The position numbers were made by a program, and so were the translations under genes. From positions 744,001 to 808,000 of the forward strand of contig NZ_CP048272.1 in the NCBI RefSeq assembly GCF_019469425.1: a stretch of 64,000 nucleotides of DNA, given 5' to 3'. This stretch comes from Bifidobacterium asteroides. GTDB taxonomy: Bacteria; Actinomycetota; Actinomycetes; Actinomycetales; Bifidobacteriaceae. The notes beneath the pieces were generated by a model that saw only the letters and a list, made by a program, of their open reading frames with translations, did no database searches and was not told where the DNA came from. Shown here in pieces: positions 9,167 to 18,867 of this stretch. Position 1 is the first letter of the stretch. Every line of letters starts with the position of its first letter.

Positions 9167-10462
9167 ATGGCTCTATTGACGCCTAATGACATAAGGGAGC
9201 ATACCTTCCAGACAGTGCGGTTCAAGGAAGGCTACGACGTCGACGAGGTTGACGACTTCCTGGATCAGGTCACCGACACGGTTGAAGCCTTGGGCAAGCA
9301 GGCCATGCAAGGCAACACCGCTTCCACCCAGTCCCTGGGTACCGACGTGGCCTCGCTGAACTCCAAGATCTCTGACCTGACGGCTCAGGTGGAATCCCTG
9401 CAGACAGAAAACCGGGATCTGAAGCAGGCCCAGGGTAATGCCGCCCAGCAGCCTGCCGTGGATGCCCAGACCAAGCGTCTCCTGGCCGAGTCCCAGAGTC
9501 AGGTCAAGACCCTGGCCTCCCAGAACGACCAGCTCAAACGTCAGGTCGAGCAGCTCAACTCGCAGATCGACCAGCTGACTGCCCAGGCCGCCGCGGGCAA
9601 CAACACCCAGGCGCTGACCAACCAGCTGACCGCCATGCAAAAGGAGCGCGACCAGGCCCGCCAGCAGGTCCAGGCTCTGACCAACCAGGTCAATGCCTCC
9701 CAGCAGAGCATGGCCACGGTTCGCCAGCAGGTCGCCCAGGCCCAGAAGGCCTCTCAGGAACAGCAGCAACGCACCGAGCAGCTGAACAAGCAGCTGGAGG
9801 AGTCCCGCAAGCGCGAGGAGCAGCTGCGCCAGCAGGTCTCCAAGTCTGAGCCCCCCACCGAAACGGGCAGCTTGCAGCGGATTGCTGGTGCTGGCGCCGA
9901 GGCCAGCAGCGAGCCCGAGAGGGCCACCGCCATGCTCACCTTGGCCATGCAGCTGCACGACCAGTATGTAGACAAGGGCAAAGCCAACGCCTCTCAGCTG
10001 GTGGCCGAGGGCCATGCCCAGCATGACGACATCGTCAAGAAGGCGGAGGACTACTCCAAGAGGACCCGCGCCGAGGTGGACGAGTACTCCAAGCGAGTGC
10101 ACTCCGAGGCTGATGGCTATTCGCAGCGTGTACGCTCCCAGGCTGACGAGTACTCGGTCAAGACCCGTTCCGATGCTGACGCTTATTCCAAGCGCCAGCA
10201 CGCCCAGGCCGACGAGTACGAAACCCAAGTGCAGACCCGGGCGCAGGAATATGACAAGAACACCCGCGACGGAGCGGACCGCTATGCAGCCGATGTCAAG
10301 AACAAGCTCATGGATCAGTCCAAGGTTCTTGAGGAGAACATCCAGGGGCTCAAGCAGTTCGAGGCGGGTTACCGCAGCAAGCTGACCGAGTTCCTCAACC
10401 AGCTGATCAACCAGATCTCGGACACCAGCAATTACCAGTCCATGGAGAAGAAGTCCGAATAG
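9167..10462 (+). CDS. divIVA: DivIVA/Wag31-family polar scaffold protein
   Basis: Coiled-coil protein of 431 residues that binds negatively curved membrane and directs polar wall growth or septum placement. The N-terminal DivIVA domain is clear (LLTPNDIREHTFQTVRF, then YDVDEVDDFLDQV). A long Gln-rich coiled coil covers about residues 60-235, and a second coiled region follows. Residues 296-372 form seven near-exact 11-residue repeats, each beginning with Tyr and ending near ADE or VDE. The ATG at 9167 has GGTGGAG seven bases upstream and is preferred to the GTG at 9155. It is considerably longer than Bacillus DivIVA (about 160 residues). It closes the ftsZ-sepF-yggT-divIVA block. Confidence 0.93.
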   Translation: MALLTPNDIREHTFQTVRFKEGYDVDEVDDFLDQVTDTVEALGKQAMQGNTASTQSLGTDVASLNSKISDLTAQVESLQTENRDLKQAQGNAAQQPAVDAQTKRLLAESQSQVKTLASQNDQLKRQVEQLNSQIDQLTAQAAAGNNTQALTNQLTAMQKERDQARQQVQALTNQVNASQQSMATVRQQVAQAQKASQEQQQRTEQLNKQLEESRKREEQLRQQVSKSEPPTETGSLQRIAGAGAEASSEPERATAMLTLAMQLHDQYVDKGKANASQLVAEGHAQHDDIVKKAEDYSKRTRAEVDEYSKRVHSEADGYSQRVRSQADEYSVKTRSDADAYSKRQHAQADEYETQVQTRAQEYDKNTRDGADRYAADVKNKLMDQSKVLEENIQGLKQFEAGYRSKLTEFLNQLINQISDTSNYQSMEKKSE

Positions 10463-10483
10463 GCCCACTGATTCCATCCGGTA

Positions 10484-11014
10484 ATGACCAAGAACACATA
10501 CAAGAGACGGCTGCGCGGGCGCGTGGCCGTCTTCGTTGCTCTGGCGGCAGTGGCCATAGCCCTGGACCAGGTGACCAAGGCCCTGGCCGTGGCCCGGCTG
10601 GGCAACGGGATCAGAGTGGCTCTGCCTGGACCGTTGCGTGGGCTGCGTCTGGTGCGCAACCCCGGGGCTTCGCTTGGATTGGGGTCCGGGAGCACCTGGG
10701 TCATATCCCTTATTGCTCTGGCGGCCTGTCTGCTTATCATTGTTCTGGCTCTGCGCACCACCTCCATGGTCTGGACCCTGGTCCTCTCCCTGGCCTTTTC
10801 CGGGGCAGCAGGCAATTTGATCGACAGGGCGACCTATGCTTCCGGTTTTCTTGACGGTGCCGTGGTCGACTTTCTGGACTACGGCTGGTCGGTGGGCAAT
10901 GTGGCCGACGTGTATCTGACCCTGGCAGGCATGGCCGTAGTGGTGCTCATTATCTGCAATGTGCGGTTCAGCGACAGGGACAAGACGCCGGAACATGGGG
11001 GAGCGGCCAAGTGA
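10484..11014 (+). CDS. lspA: Lipoprotein signal peptidase II
   Basis: Membrane aspartyl protease of 176 residues that removes signal peptides from lipid-modified prolipoproteins. Four hydrophobic helices are visible. The family motifs are LDQVTKALA, NPGASLG, AGNLIDR with one catalytic Asp, and VVDFLDYG...NVADVYL with the second. Its stop overlaps the start of the pseudouridine synthase by four bases (GTGA), the usual lspA-rluD pair. Expression is probably coupled. Confidence 0.96.
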   Translation: MTKNTYKRRLRGRVAVFVALAAVAIALDQVTKALAVARLGNGIRVALPGPLRGLRLVRNPGASLGLGSGSTWVISLIALAACLLIIVLALRTTSMVWTLVLSLAFSGAAGNLIDRATYASGFLDGAVVDFLDYGWSVGNVADVYLTLAGMAVVVLIICNVRFSDRDKTPEHGGAAK

Positions 11015-11940
11015 CCCGGCTTCTTCCCGCGCCTGATGCCTTGGTGGGTCGGCGCCTGGACATGGCCCTGTCCAAGATGCTGGGCCTGTCCAGAGCCAAG
11101 GCCAGCGATCTGGTGGCCCAGGGCCATGTGCGGATCATGGGCCGTCGGGTAAACAAGGCTACCACCCTCATGAGCGGTGATCTTATAGAGCTGGACGAGC
11201 CCGAGCCGGCCAAACAGGTTGAGCCGGTGGCCGAAGATATGCCCGTGGTCTACGAGGACGAGGACGTGGTCGTCGTCAACAAGCCGGTGGGGGTGGCAGC
11301 CCATCCCTCCATAGGCTGGACCGGCCCAACCGTTCTGGGCAGCCTCCTGCAGCGGGGCACCCACATCACCTCCATGGGGGCCCAGGGGCGTCAGGGCATC
11401 GTCTCCCGCCTGGACGCGGGCACCAGCGGCCTCATGCTGGTCTGCAAGTCCGACCTGGCCTACAAGGAGATGCGCCGGCAGTTCGCCCGGCATGAGGTGG
11501 TCAAGATCTACCACGCCCTGGTCCAGGGCAACCTGACCGAAAACAAGGCCACCATTGAGGCCCCCATCGGACGGGCACGCGTCTCGGACTTCCGATTCAC
11601 GGTCACGCCTGCCGGCAAGGAGGCCATCACCCACTGGGATGTGTTGGAGCGCTTCGGCTCGGCCACCTTGGTCAGCGTCAATCTGGAGACTGGGCGCACC
11701 CATCAGATACGCGTGCACTTCTCCTCCATAGGCCACCCCCTGGTGGGCGACCACATGTATGGGGCCAACCCCGACCTGGCGGACAGACTGGGCCTGAAGC
11801 GGCAGTGGCTGCATGCCATGCGCCTGGAATTCCGCCATCCGCGCACCAAAATCTGGACCAAGGTGGTCTCCTCTTACCCGGCCGATCTGCGCCGCTCCCT
11901 GCAGATCGAGCGTCAGAGCGCCACTGGTATACGCAACTAG
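11011..11940 (+). CDS. rluD: RluA/RluD-family ribosomal pseudouridine synthase
   Basis: Enzyme of 309 residues that isomerises uridines of 23S rRNA to pseudouridine. An N-terminal S4-like RNA-binding domain (RLDMALSKMLGLSRAKASDLV) precedes the catalytic domain with RLDAGTSGLML, whose Asp is the catalytic residue, and the ETGRTHQIRVH motif. The start GTG overlaps the lspA stop. Which 23S positions it modifies cannot be read from sequence. dnaE starts 43 bases after the stop. Confidence 0.94.
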   Translation: MTRLLPAPDALVGRRLDMALSKMLGLSRAKASDLVAQGHVRIMGRRVNKATTLMSGDLIELDEPEPAKQVEPVAEDMPVVYEDEDVVVVNKPVGVAAHPSIGWTGPTVLGSLLQRGTHITSMGAQGRQGIVSRLDAGTSGLMLVCKSDLAYKEMRRQFARHEVVKIYHALVQGNLTENKATIEAPIGRARVSDFRFTVTPAGKEAITHWDVLERFGSATLVSVNLETGRTHQIRVHFSSIGHPLVGDHMYGANPDLADRLGLKRQWLHAMRLEFRHPRTKIWTKVVSSYPADLRRSLQIERQSATGIRN

Positions 11941-11983
11941 CGGACTCCGGCGATTCGGCCAGGATCCTGGGTAAGTTGGAGAT

Positions 11984-14900
11984 ATGTCCTCAACCCGGTC
12001 AGACTTTGTTCATCTTCACACCCACACCCACTATTCCACCTTGGACGGGGCCAGCAGGATCCCCGACCTGGTTGCCGAGGTGGGACGGCTGGGACAGCCG
12101 GCCGTAGCCATCACCGACCACGGCAATATGCACGGGGCCTACGAGCTCTGGCGGACGGCCGTGGATGCCGACATCAAGCCCATCATCGGCATCGAGGCCT
12201 ACGTGACCCCTGAGACTGCCCGCCAGGACAAGAGCCGGGTCCACTGGGGAACCGACGAACAGCGTTCTGACGATGTCTCCGGCGGCGGCTTCATCACCCA
12301 CATGACCCTCTGGGCCAGCGACGACATAGGCCTGGTCAACCTGATCAAGGCCTCCTCGGTGGCCAACCTGGAGGGCCTGGTGGGCAAGTGGCCCCGCATG
12401 GACAAGGATCTGCTGTCCACTTATCACCAGGGGGTCATCGCCACCACCGGCTGCCCATCCGGCATTGTCCAGACCAGACTGAGGCTGGGACAGTTCGACG
12501 AGGCCCTGAGGGCCGCCGGCGAGTTCCAGGACATCTTCGGCAAGGACAATTACTACGTGGAGCTGATGGACCACGGGCTGGAGATCGAACATCGGGTGAC
12601 CAAGGATCTGCTGGAGATCGCGCGTCGTCTGGATGCACCCCTGGTGGCTACCAATGATTCGCACTATGTGCGCGAGGAGGATGCCTCGGCACAGGATGCC
12701 TTGCTCTGCATCAACTCGGGGTCCCGGCTGACCGACCCCGGCCGCTTCAAGTTCGATGGCAGCGGCTACTACATCCGCTCGGCCCAGGAGATGCGCGAGA
12801 TCTTCAAGGAGTTCCCCGAAGCCTGCGACAACACCTTGGAGATTGCGGAACGCTGCAACGTCATGTTCGATGACCACGAGGACGGGGCCTTCATGCCCCG
12901 CTTCGACTGCCCGGAAGGCTGGGACGAGACCTCTCTCTTCCTGAAGAAGGTGGACGAGGGGCTGAAGAACCGCTACCCGGACGGGGTGCCCGAGGAGGTC
13001 TCCCACCAGGCTGACTACGAGTGCGGGGTCATCTGCCAGATGCAGTTCACAGGATACTTCCTGGTGGTGGCCGATTACATCAACTGGGCCAAGAACCACG
13101 GAATCATGGTGGGGCCGGGCCGTGGATCGGCGGCAGGATCCATGGTGGCCTATGCCATGGGCATCACCGAGCTGGACCCGCTCAAGCATGGGCTGATCTT
13201 TGAGCGCTTCCTCAACCCCGAGCGCGTCTCCCTGCCTGATATCGACGTGGACTTCGACCCCGAGGGGCGCATGAAGGTCCTAGACTATGTGGGCCGCAAG
13301 TACGGCTCCGACAAGGTGGCCCAGTGCGTGACCTACGGCACCATCAAGACCAAGCAGGCCTTGAAGGACTCAGCCAGGATCATGGACTACGAGTACTCCG
13401 TGGGCGACCAGGTCACCAAGGCCCTGCCGCCTACGGTCAACGGCAAGGACATGAGCCTCAAGGAGATCTTCGATCCCCAGTCCAAGCGCTACCCGGAGGC
13501 CAAGGAGTTCCGCGACCTGTACGAGTCCAACCCGGATGTCAAGCGGATCACCGAGGAGGCCAAGGGCATCGAGGGCATCATCCGCCAGACCGGCGTGCAC
13601 GCCTGCGCCACCATCATGGCCTCCAATCCCATCACCAATACCTCACCGCTGATGGAGCGCACCGACGGCACGGTGACCACCACCTTCGAGTACCACACCT
13701 GCGAGACCCTGGGGCTGGTCAAGATGGACTTCCTGGGGCTGTCCAACCTGACGGTCATCAGGGATACGGTCACCAACATCGAGCGCAACGGCAAGGAGCC
13801 CATCAGCATCGAGAAGGTCCCCTTGGACGACAAGGAGACCTACCAACTGCTGTCCCGGGGCGATACCCTGGGCGTCTTCCAGCTCGATGGCGACGGCATG
13901 CGCTCTCTGCTGCGGATGCTTAAGCCCGACAACTTCAACGACATCTCCGCCCTGATCGCCCTCTATCGGCCGGGGCCCATGGATATGAACTCGCACATCA
14001 ACTATGCCAAGCGCAAGAACGGGCTGCAGAAGATCGAGCCCATTCACCCCGAGGTGGCCAAGCCCCTGGCGGGCGTGCTGGACGAAACCTACGGCCTGAT
14101 CGTCTACCAGGAGCAGGTCCAGTCCGCAGCCCGAATTCTGGCCGGCTACTCCCTGGGCCGAGCCGATGTGCTGCGAAGGGCCATGGGCAAGAAGAAGCCC
14201 GACGTCCTGGCCAAGGAGCAGGTGCCCTTCTTCGAGGGCATGAAGGCGCACGGCTACTCCCAGGAGGCCGCCCAGGCGGTCTGGGATGTCCTGGTGCCTT
14301 TCTCCGGCTACGCATTCAACAAGGCGCACTCGGCCGCCTACGCCCTGATCGCATACTGGACCGCCTACCTGAAGACCCACTATCCGGTGGAATTCATGGC
14401 CGCCCTGCTGCAGAACGAGCGGACCAACAAGGACAAGACCGCCCTCTACCTCGGCGAGGCCAGAAGGATGGGCATCCGCATTCTGCCGCCTGACATCAAC
14501 GAGTCCGTGGCCGAGTATTCCGCTGTCGGCGACGTGGTTCGCTTCGGTCTGGGGGCCATCCGCAATGTGGGCGACAAGGCGGTTGCGGACATCATCAAGG
14601 AGCGCCAGGGACCTCGGGGCAAGTATGTCAATTTCATGGACTTCGTTAAGCGGGTGCCCATGGAGGTGCTCAACAAGCGAACCGTGGAATCCCTGATCAA
14701 AGGCGGTGCCTTCGATGGCATCGACCCCAACCGAAGGGCTCTTTTCCAGATCCACGACGAGGCCGTCGACCAGGTCATGCCCATCAAACGCAAGCAGGCC
14801 GAGGGCCAGTTCGACCTCTTCGCCGATGCCGATGACGGCGCGCCCCAGCAGGACGCATTGGGCGACGCCCAGGTGACTGTGCCCGACATCGACGAGTGGG

Positions 14901-15541
14901 ACAAGTCAACCAAGCTCAACTTCGAGCGGCAGATGCTGGGTCTGTATGTGTCTGACCACCCGCTGAGCGGCATGACCTCGATTCTGGCCGGCATGCGCGA
15001 CATGTCCATCGCCCAGCTGCTCAACCGGTCCAAGGGCATGGACGGCAAGGCGGTGACCCTGGCTGGGCTGGTCACTGCCGTGGACCGCAGGGTCTCCAAG
15101 AAGGGCAACCCTTGGGCCATCGTAACCATCGAAGACCTGGAGAGCTCCATTCAGTGCATGTTCTTCGGCAAGGTCTATGACGCCCACTCCGACGACCTGG
15201 CCCTGGACTCGGTCATCCGGGTGAAAGGGGTGGTCGAGCTGCGTGACGAGGTCACCAACATCCGAGTCAACGATATGGAGGTGCCTGTCCTGGAGTCGGC
15301 GGACGAGCGGCCATTGACCATCACCCTGCCCAGGCAGGCCCTGGATCGGGGGCACATGGAGCGGTTGGCCCGGATACTCAAGTCCCACCCCGGCTACTGC
15401 CTGGTCCGCCTGGCCGTCACCGACGACCGGGGCAACGTCCGTCTGCTGACCTTTGGCGACGGATTCCGCACCAGGCACGACACCTCCATGATGGCCGAGA
15501 TCAAGTCGGTGTTCGGACCCTCCTGCCTGCCGTCGGCCTAG
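11984..15541 (+). CDS. dnaE: DNA polymerase III alpha subunit
   Basis: Replicative DNA polymerase catalytic subunit of 1185 residues. Visible domains in order are an N-terminal PHP domain (FVHLHTHTHYSTLDG), the polymerase palm with GPGRGSAAGS and PDIDVDFDPEGR carrying the catalytic aspartates, the helix-hairpin-helix region, and a C-terminal OB fold (VTLAGLVTAVDRRVSKKGNPW). Length is standard for the DnaE1 type. ATG at 11984 follows TTGGAGAT. Upstream and downstream genes are unrelated in function. Confidence 0.97.
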   Translation: MSSTRSDFVHLHTHTHYSTLDGASRIPDLVAEVGRLGQPAVAITDHGNMHGAYELWRTAVDADIKPIIGIEAYVTPETARQDKSRVHWGTDEQRSDDVSGGGFITHMTLWASDDIGLVNLIKASSVANLEGLVGKWPRMDKDLLSTYHQGVIATTGCPSGIVQTRLRLGQFDEALRAAGEFQDIFGKDNYYVELMDHGLEIEHRVTKDLLEIARRLDAPLVATNDSHYVREEDASAQDALLCINSGSRLTDPGRFKFDGSGYYIRSAQEMREIFKEFPEACDNTLEIAERCNVMFDDHEDGAFMPRFDCPEGWDETSLFLKKVDEGLKNRYPDGVPEEVSHQADYECGVICQMQFTGYFLVVADYINWAKNHGIMVGPGRGSAAGSMVAYAMGITELDPLKHGLIFERFLNPERVSLPDIDVDFDPEGRMKVLDYVGRKYGSDKVAQCVTYGTIKTKQALKDSARIMDYEYSVGDQVTKALPPTVNGKDMSLKEIFDPQSKRYPEAKEFRDLYESNPDVKRITEEAKGIEGIIRQTGVHACATIMASNPITNTSPLMERTDGTVTTTFEYHTCETLGLVKMDFLGLSNLTVIRDTVTNIERNGKEPISIEKVPLDDKETYQLLSRGDTLGVFQLDGDGMRSLLRMLKPDNFNDISALIALYRPGPMDMNSHINYAKRKNGLQKIEPIHPEVAKPLAGVLDETYGLIVYQEQVQSAARILAGYSLGRADVLRRAMGKKKPDVLAKEQVPFFEGMKAHGYSQEAAQAVWDVLVPFSGYAFNKAHSAAYALIAYWTAYLKTHYPVEFMAALLQNERTNKDKTALYLGEARRMGIRILPPDINESVAEYSAVGDVVRFGLGAIRNVGDKAVADIIKERQGPRGKYVNFMDFVKRVPMEVLNKRTVESLIKGGAFDGIDPNRRALFQIHDEAVDQVMPIKRKQAEGQFDLFADADDGAPQQDALGDAQVTVPDIDEWDKSTKLNFERQMLGLYVSDHPLSGMTSILAGMRDMSIAQLLNRSKGMDGKAVTLAGLVTAVDRRVSKKGNPWAIVTIEDLESSIQCMFFGKVYDAHSDDLALDSVIRVKGVVELRDEVTNIRVNDMEVPVLESADERPLTITLPRQALDRGHMERLARILKSHPGYCLVRLAVTDDRGNVRLLTFGDGFRTRHDTSMMAEIKSVFGPSCLPSA

Positions 15542-15573
15542 GACGGGCCCGGAACCGTCTCACCATTCGGGAC

Positions 15574-15615
15574 GGTAGTGATTTGCTGGCGTCGGCGACA
15601 TAAAAGTTCACTACC
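15574..15615. promoter_or_regulatory. Inverted repeat in the his operon leader
   Basis: GGTAGTGA (15574-15581) and TCACTACC (15608-15615) are perfect inverted arms separated by 26 bases, ending nine bases before the hisD start. With one mismatch the arms extend to 11 bases (GACGGTAGTGA / TCACTACCATC). A possible -10 (CATAAA, 15599-15604) lies between the arms. It could be a pair of operator half-sites around the promoter or an RNA hairpin covering the start. No regulator is identified. Confidence 0.5.
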
Positions 15616-15623
15616 ATCAAAGT

Positions 15624-17021
15624 ATGTCAAAGCTCATGATGAGAACCATGGATCTGCGCGGGAAAACCATGTCCCGCGCCCAACTCCTCGCCGCCATGCC
15701 CCGTGCCGATATGGGCACCCGGGAGGCCAGCGCCCAGGTGCAGCCCATACTGGACCAGGTGCGCGAGCATGGAGCCGTTGCCCTGCGCGACCTGGAGGAG
15801 AGGTTCGACCATGTGCGTCCTCATGATCTGAGGGTCCCGGCATGGGCCATGCAGGAGGCCTTGGAGGGGCTGGATCCTAAGGTCAGGGCGGCAATCGAGG
15901 AGTCCGTTACGCGCATCCGCAAGGTCTGCGCCACCCAGGTGCCCAAGCCCATGGCCACCGACCTGGCACCCGGCGCCCGAGTCAGCGAGCGGTGGATCCC
16001 GATCCAACGCGTAGGTCTTTACGTGCCGGGAGGCAAGGCCCTGTATCCTTCCTCGGTCATCATGAACGCAGTGCCCGCCCAGGTGGCTGGCGTCGATTCC
16101 CTGGCCGTGGCCACTCCGCCCGCCTCTGACGACCCCCGTGGCATGCCAGCGGCCATCATCCTGGCCACCTGCGCCATCCTGGGGGTGGATGAGGTCTATG
16201 CCGTGGGCGGTGCCCAGGCCATAGCCATGTTCGCTTACGGGGTCAAGGGGTCGGAACCTCAGGACGGGGAGATTCTCTGCGACCCGGTCGATAAGATCAC
16301 CGGTCCGGGCAACATCTTTGTTGCGACGGCCAAGCAGATGGTCTCCGGCATGGTGGGAATCGACGCCGTGGCAGGACCCACGGAAATCGCTATTCTTGCC
16401 GACGAGCAGGCCAACCCCGACTGGGTGGCGGCAGACCTGATGGGCCAGGCCGAGCATGACGAGTTGGCCGGCTCGGTGCTGATCACCGACAGCCAGGACC
16501 TGGCCCAGGGCGTTCAGAAGGCCTTGGATCGAAGGGTGCCTAGGACCGAGCATGCCGACCGGGTGCGCACCTCCTTGGGCGGCAACCAGTCGGGAATCAT
16601 CCTGACCGACGGAATCGACCAGTCCATCGACGTGGCCAATGCCTATGCCGCCGAGCATCTGGAGGTTCAGACGGCCGATCCTGATGCCGTCATCGACCGG
16701 ATTCGGAATGCCGGCGCCATCTTCCGCGGCCCTTGCGCTCCTGTGCCCCTGGGCGACTACATGTCCGGATCCAACCACGTCCTGCCCACAGGCGGAACCG
16801 CCAGGTTCGACGTGGCCCTGGGCGTCCACACCTTCATTAAGCCTGTAGAAGTCATCGAATATGACCAGGAAGGGCTTAAGCCCATCGCCGCCAAGATCAA
16901 TGATTTCGCCGTATCCGAGGACCTTCCCGCCCATGGCGAGTGCGTCCTGAGCCGGTTCCTGGACGACCCCTACGACAAGGCCGACCTGGAAGCCAACGAA
17001 GAGAAGGCCGGTCTGCGGTGA
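15624..17021 (+). CDS. hisD: Histidinol dehydrogenase
   Basis: Zinc enzyme of 465 residues catalysing the last two steps of histidine synthesis, histidinol to histidinal to histidine with NAD. The signature region GPTEIAILADEQANPDWVAADLMGQAEHDE carries zinc and catalytic residues (split motif GPTEIAILAD and GQAEHDE). The ATG at 15624 is used; MMRTMDLRG at 15636 is an alternative start, and neither has a strong ribosome site. First gene of the local his operon; its stop overlaps hisC by four bases (GTGA). Confidence 0.96.
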   Translation: MSKLMMRTMDLRGKTMSRAQLLAAMPRADMGTREASAQVQPILDQVREHGAVALRDLEERFDHVRPHDLRVPAWAMQEALEGLDPKVRAAIEESVTRIRKVCATQVPKPMATDLAPGARVSERWIPIQRVGLYVPGGKALYPSSVIMNAVPAQVAGVDSLAVATPPASDDPRGMPAAIILATCAILGVDEVYAVGGAQAIAMFAYGVKGSEPQDGEILCDPVDKITGPGNIFVATAKQMVSGMVGIDAVAGPTEIAILADEQANPDWVAADLMGQAEHDELAGSVLITDSQDLAQGVQKALDRRVPRTEHADRVRTSLGGNQSGIILTDGIDQSIDVANAYAAEHLEVQTADPDAVIDRIRNAGAIFRGPCAPVPLGDYMSGSNHVLPTGGTARFDVALGVHTFIKPVEVIEYDQEGLKPIAAKINDFAVSEDLPAHGECVLSRFLDDPYDKADLEANEEKAGLR

Positions 17022-18166
17022 GTGTCATACCTGCCGATCTTCCCCTGCGTAGGGACTTGGTGGGGAAGGAGCCCTACGGCGCCCCCCAGCTGGATGTCCC
17101 GGTCTGTCTGAACGTCAACGAGAACCCCTACCCCCTTGACCAGGAGGTGGTCAATGCCATCTGCCGGCGTGTGCGCCAGATGGCCCCCGGTCTCAACCGT
17201 TATCCGGACAGGGAGCATGAGGAACTGCGGCGGGCTCTGGCTGCCTACCTGAAGGAGGAGTCAGGGACCTCGCTCCAACCCGAGCAGATCTGGGCGGCCA
17301 ACGGCTCCAATGAGATCATGCTCCAGCTCTTCCAGGCCTTCGGTGGACCGGGCAGGACCGCCTTGGGCTGCGATCCGACCTACTCCATGTATCCCGAGTA
17401 CGCCAGGGACACCTTCACCGACTGGGAGCTGGCTCATCGGCTGTCTGATTTCAGCCTGGACATTGAAACGACCATCGAGCGCATCAAGGCGCTAGGCCCC
17501 GCCTTGGTCCTGGTGACCACCCCCAACAATCCCACGGGGACGCCTCTGCCCATGGATCAGCTGACCAGGCTCCTGGAGGCTTGCTCCAAGGTCCCTGTAG
17601 CGGGCGCGGATCCGTCCGCCCGGCCCATCGTGATCGTGGATGAGGCCTACATCGAGTTCCGAGACCCGGGTACGCCTTCGGCCGTCAGTCTGATCGGGCA
17701 ATACGACCACCTGGCAGTCAGCCGGACCATGTCCAAGGCCTTCGCCTTCGCCGGCGCCAGGGTGGGTTACCTGGCAGCATCCCAGGGAATAGTCGACGCG
17801 GTCCGCATCGTTCGTATGCCCTACCACTTGAGCGCCCTGACCCAAGCTGCGGCCCTGGCTGCCCTGGAGCACACCGATCTCCAGCTTGCTCGGGTGGATC
17901 GGCTCCGCCAGACCCGTCGGGAAGCCGCTGAGTGGCTGGCCGGACAGATTTTCCATGGCCGGCCCCTGACCGTTGTCCCCTCGGCCTCCAACTTTATCCT
18001 CTTCGGCACCTTCCCCGACCGCGATGCCGTCTTCGAAGCCATGAAGAATGAAGGCGTGCTGATCCGGGCCGTGGGTCCTCAGGGCTTCCTGAGGGTCTGC
18101 ATGGGCACGGATGCAGAGATGGAGCGATTCCGCCAAACCCTGGTTCATGTCCTCAAGCGGTTCTAG
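17018..18166 (+). CDS. hisC: Histidinol-phosphate aminotransferase
   Basis: PLP-dependent class I/II aminotransferase of 382 residues converting imidazole-acetol phosphate to histidinol phosphate with glutamate as donor. The pattern NVNENPYPLD near the start, TPNNPTGTPL, VDEAYIEF and the PLP-lysine segment SRTMSKAFAFAGARVGYL are visible. The GTG at 17018 overlaps the hisD stop, which implies translational coupling. hisB follows after 98 bases. Confidence 0.95.
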   Translation: MSVIPADLPLRRDLVGKEPYGAPQLDVPVCLNVNENPYPLDQEVVNAICRRVRQMAPGLNRYPDREHEELRRALAAYLKEESGTSLQPEQIWAANGSNEIMLQLFQAFGGPGRTALGCDPTYSMYPEYARDTFTDWELAHRLSDFSLDIETTIERIKALGPALVLVTTPNNPTGTPLPMDQLTRLLEACSKVPVAGADPSARPIVIVDEAYIEFRDPGTPSAVSLIGQYDHLAVSRTMSKAFAFAGARVGYLAASQGIVDAVRIVRMPYHLSALTQAAALAALEHTDLQLARVDRLRQTRREAAEWLAGQIFHGRPLTVVPSASNFILFGTFPDRDAVFEAMKNEGVLIRAVGPQGFLRVCMGTDAEMERFRQTLVHVLKRF

Positions 18167-18264
18167 GAGGATCAGACCAGCGGCACGGCTATGCTGGTGG
18201 TCTAGACGCCGTGCAGGGGCCCTAGTACGGACTGGATGCGCGGCAAGAAAGCGGAGGAGCAGCA

Positions 18265-18867
18265 ATGGCAGGCAGAACAGCCACCATCACCCGCCAGACC
18301 AGTGAATCCAAGGTGAGCCTGAGTCTGGACCTGGATGGCACCGGAGTGACCGACATCGACACCTCAGTTCCCTTCTATGACCATATGATGACGGCCCTGG
18401 GCAGGCATTCCCTGATCGACCTGACCATCAAGGCCAGCGGGGACACACGGATCGATGTCCACCACACCGTCGAGGACGTGGCCATCGTCTTTGGCGAAGC
18501 CCTGGCCCAGGCCTTGGGGGACAAGCGGGGCATCAGGCGCTTCGCCGACGCCACCGTTCCCCTGGACGAGGCCCTGGCCCGAGCCGTGGTCGATATTTCC
18601 GGCAGGCCCTATGCGGTCTGCACCGGCGAACCCGAAGGGTTCGAGTACGCCCTGATCGGCGGGCACTTCACCGGCTCCCTTGTAAGGCACGTCATGGAGT
18701 CCATTGCCCTGCATGCCGGCATCTGCCTGCACCTGACCGTCTTGTCGGGCAGGGATCCGCACCACATTGCCGAGGCTGAGTTCAAGGCCCTGGCCAGGGC
18801 TCTGCGCTTTGCTGTGGAGCCTGATCCCAGGGTGAAGGGCATCCCCAGCACCAAGGGGTCGCTATGA
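18265..18867 (+). CDS. hisB: Imidazoleglycerol-phosphate dehydratase
   Basis: Monofunctional HisB of 200 residues, a manganese enzyme that dehydrates imidazoleglycerol phosphate. The two His-rich metal motifs are present ([11 protein letters not shown] and [17 protein letters not shown]). No phosphatase domain is fused, as is usual in Actinobacteria. The ATG at 18265 follows GGAGGAGC. The stop overlaps the next gene by four bases (ATGA). Confidence 0.95.
   Translation: MAGRTATITRQTSESKVSLSLDLDGTGVTDIDTSVPFYDHMMTALGRHSLIDLTIKASGDTRIDVHHTVEDVAIVFGEALAQALGDKRGIRRFADATVPLDEALARAVVDISGRPYAVCTGEPEGFEYALIGGHFTGSLVRHVMESIALHAGICLHLTVLSGRDPHHIAEAEFKALARALRFAVEPDPRVKGIPSTKGSL

Noticed and set aside
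9173-10996. Open minus-strand frame of 607 codons opposite divIVA and lspA
   Set aside because: Leu/Gly/Val-rich product mirrors the repeats of the coiled-coil gene; no family signal and no sensible ribosome site.
11999-13189. Open minus-strand frame of 396 codons opposite dnaE
   Set aside because: Antisense shadow without recognisable features.
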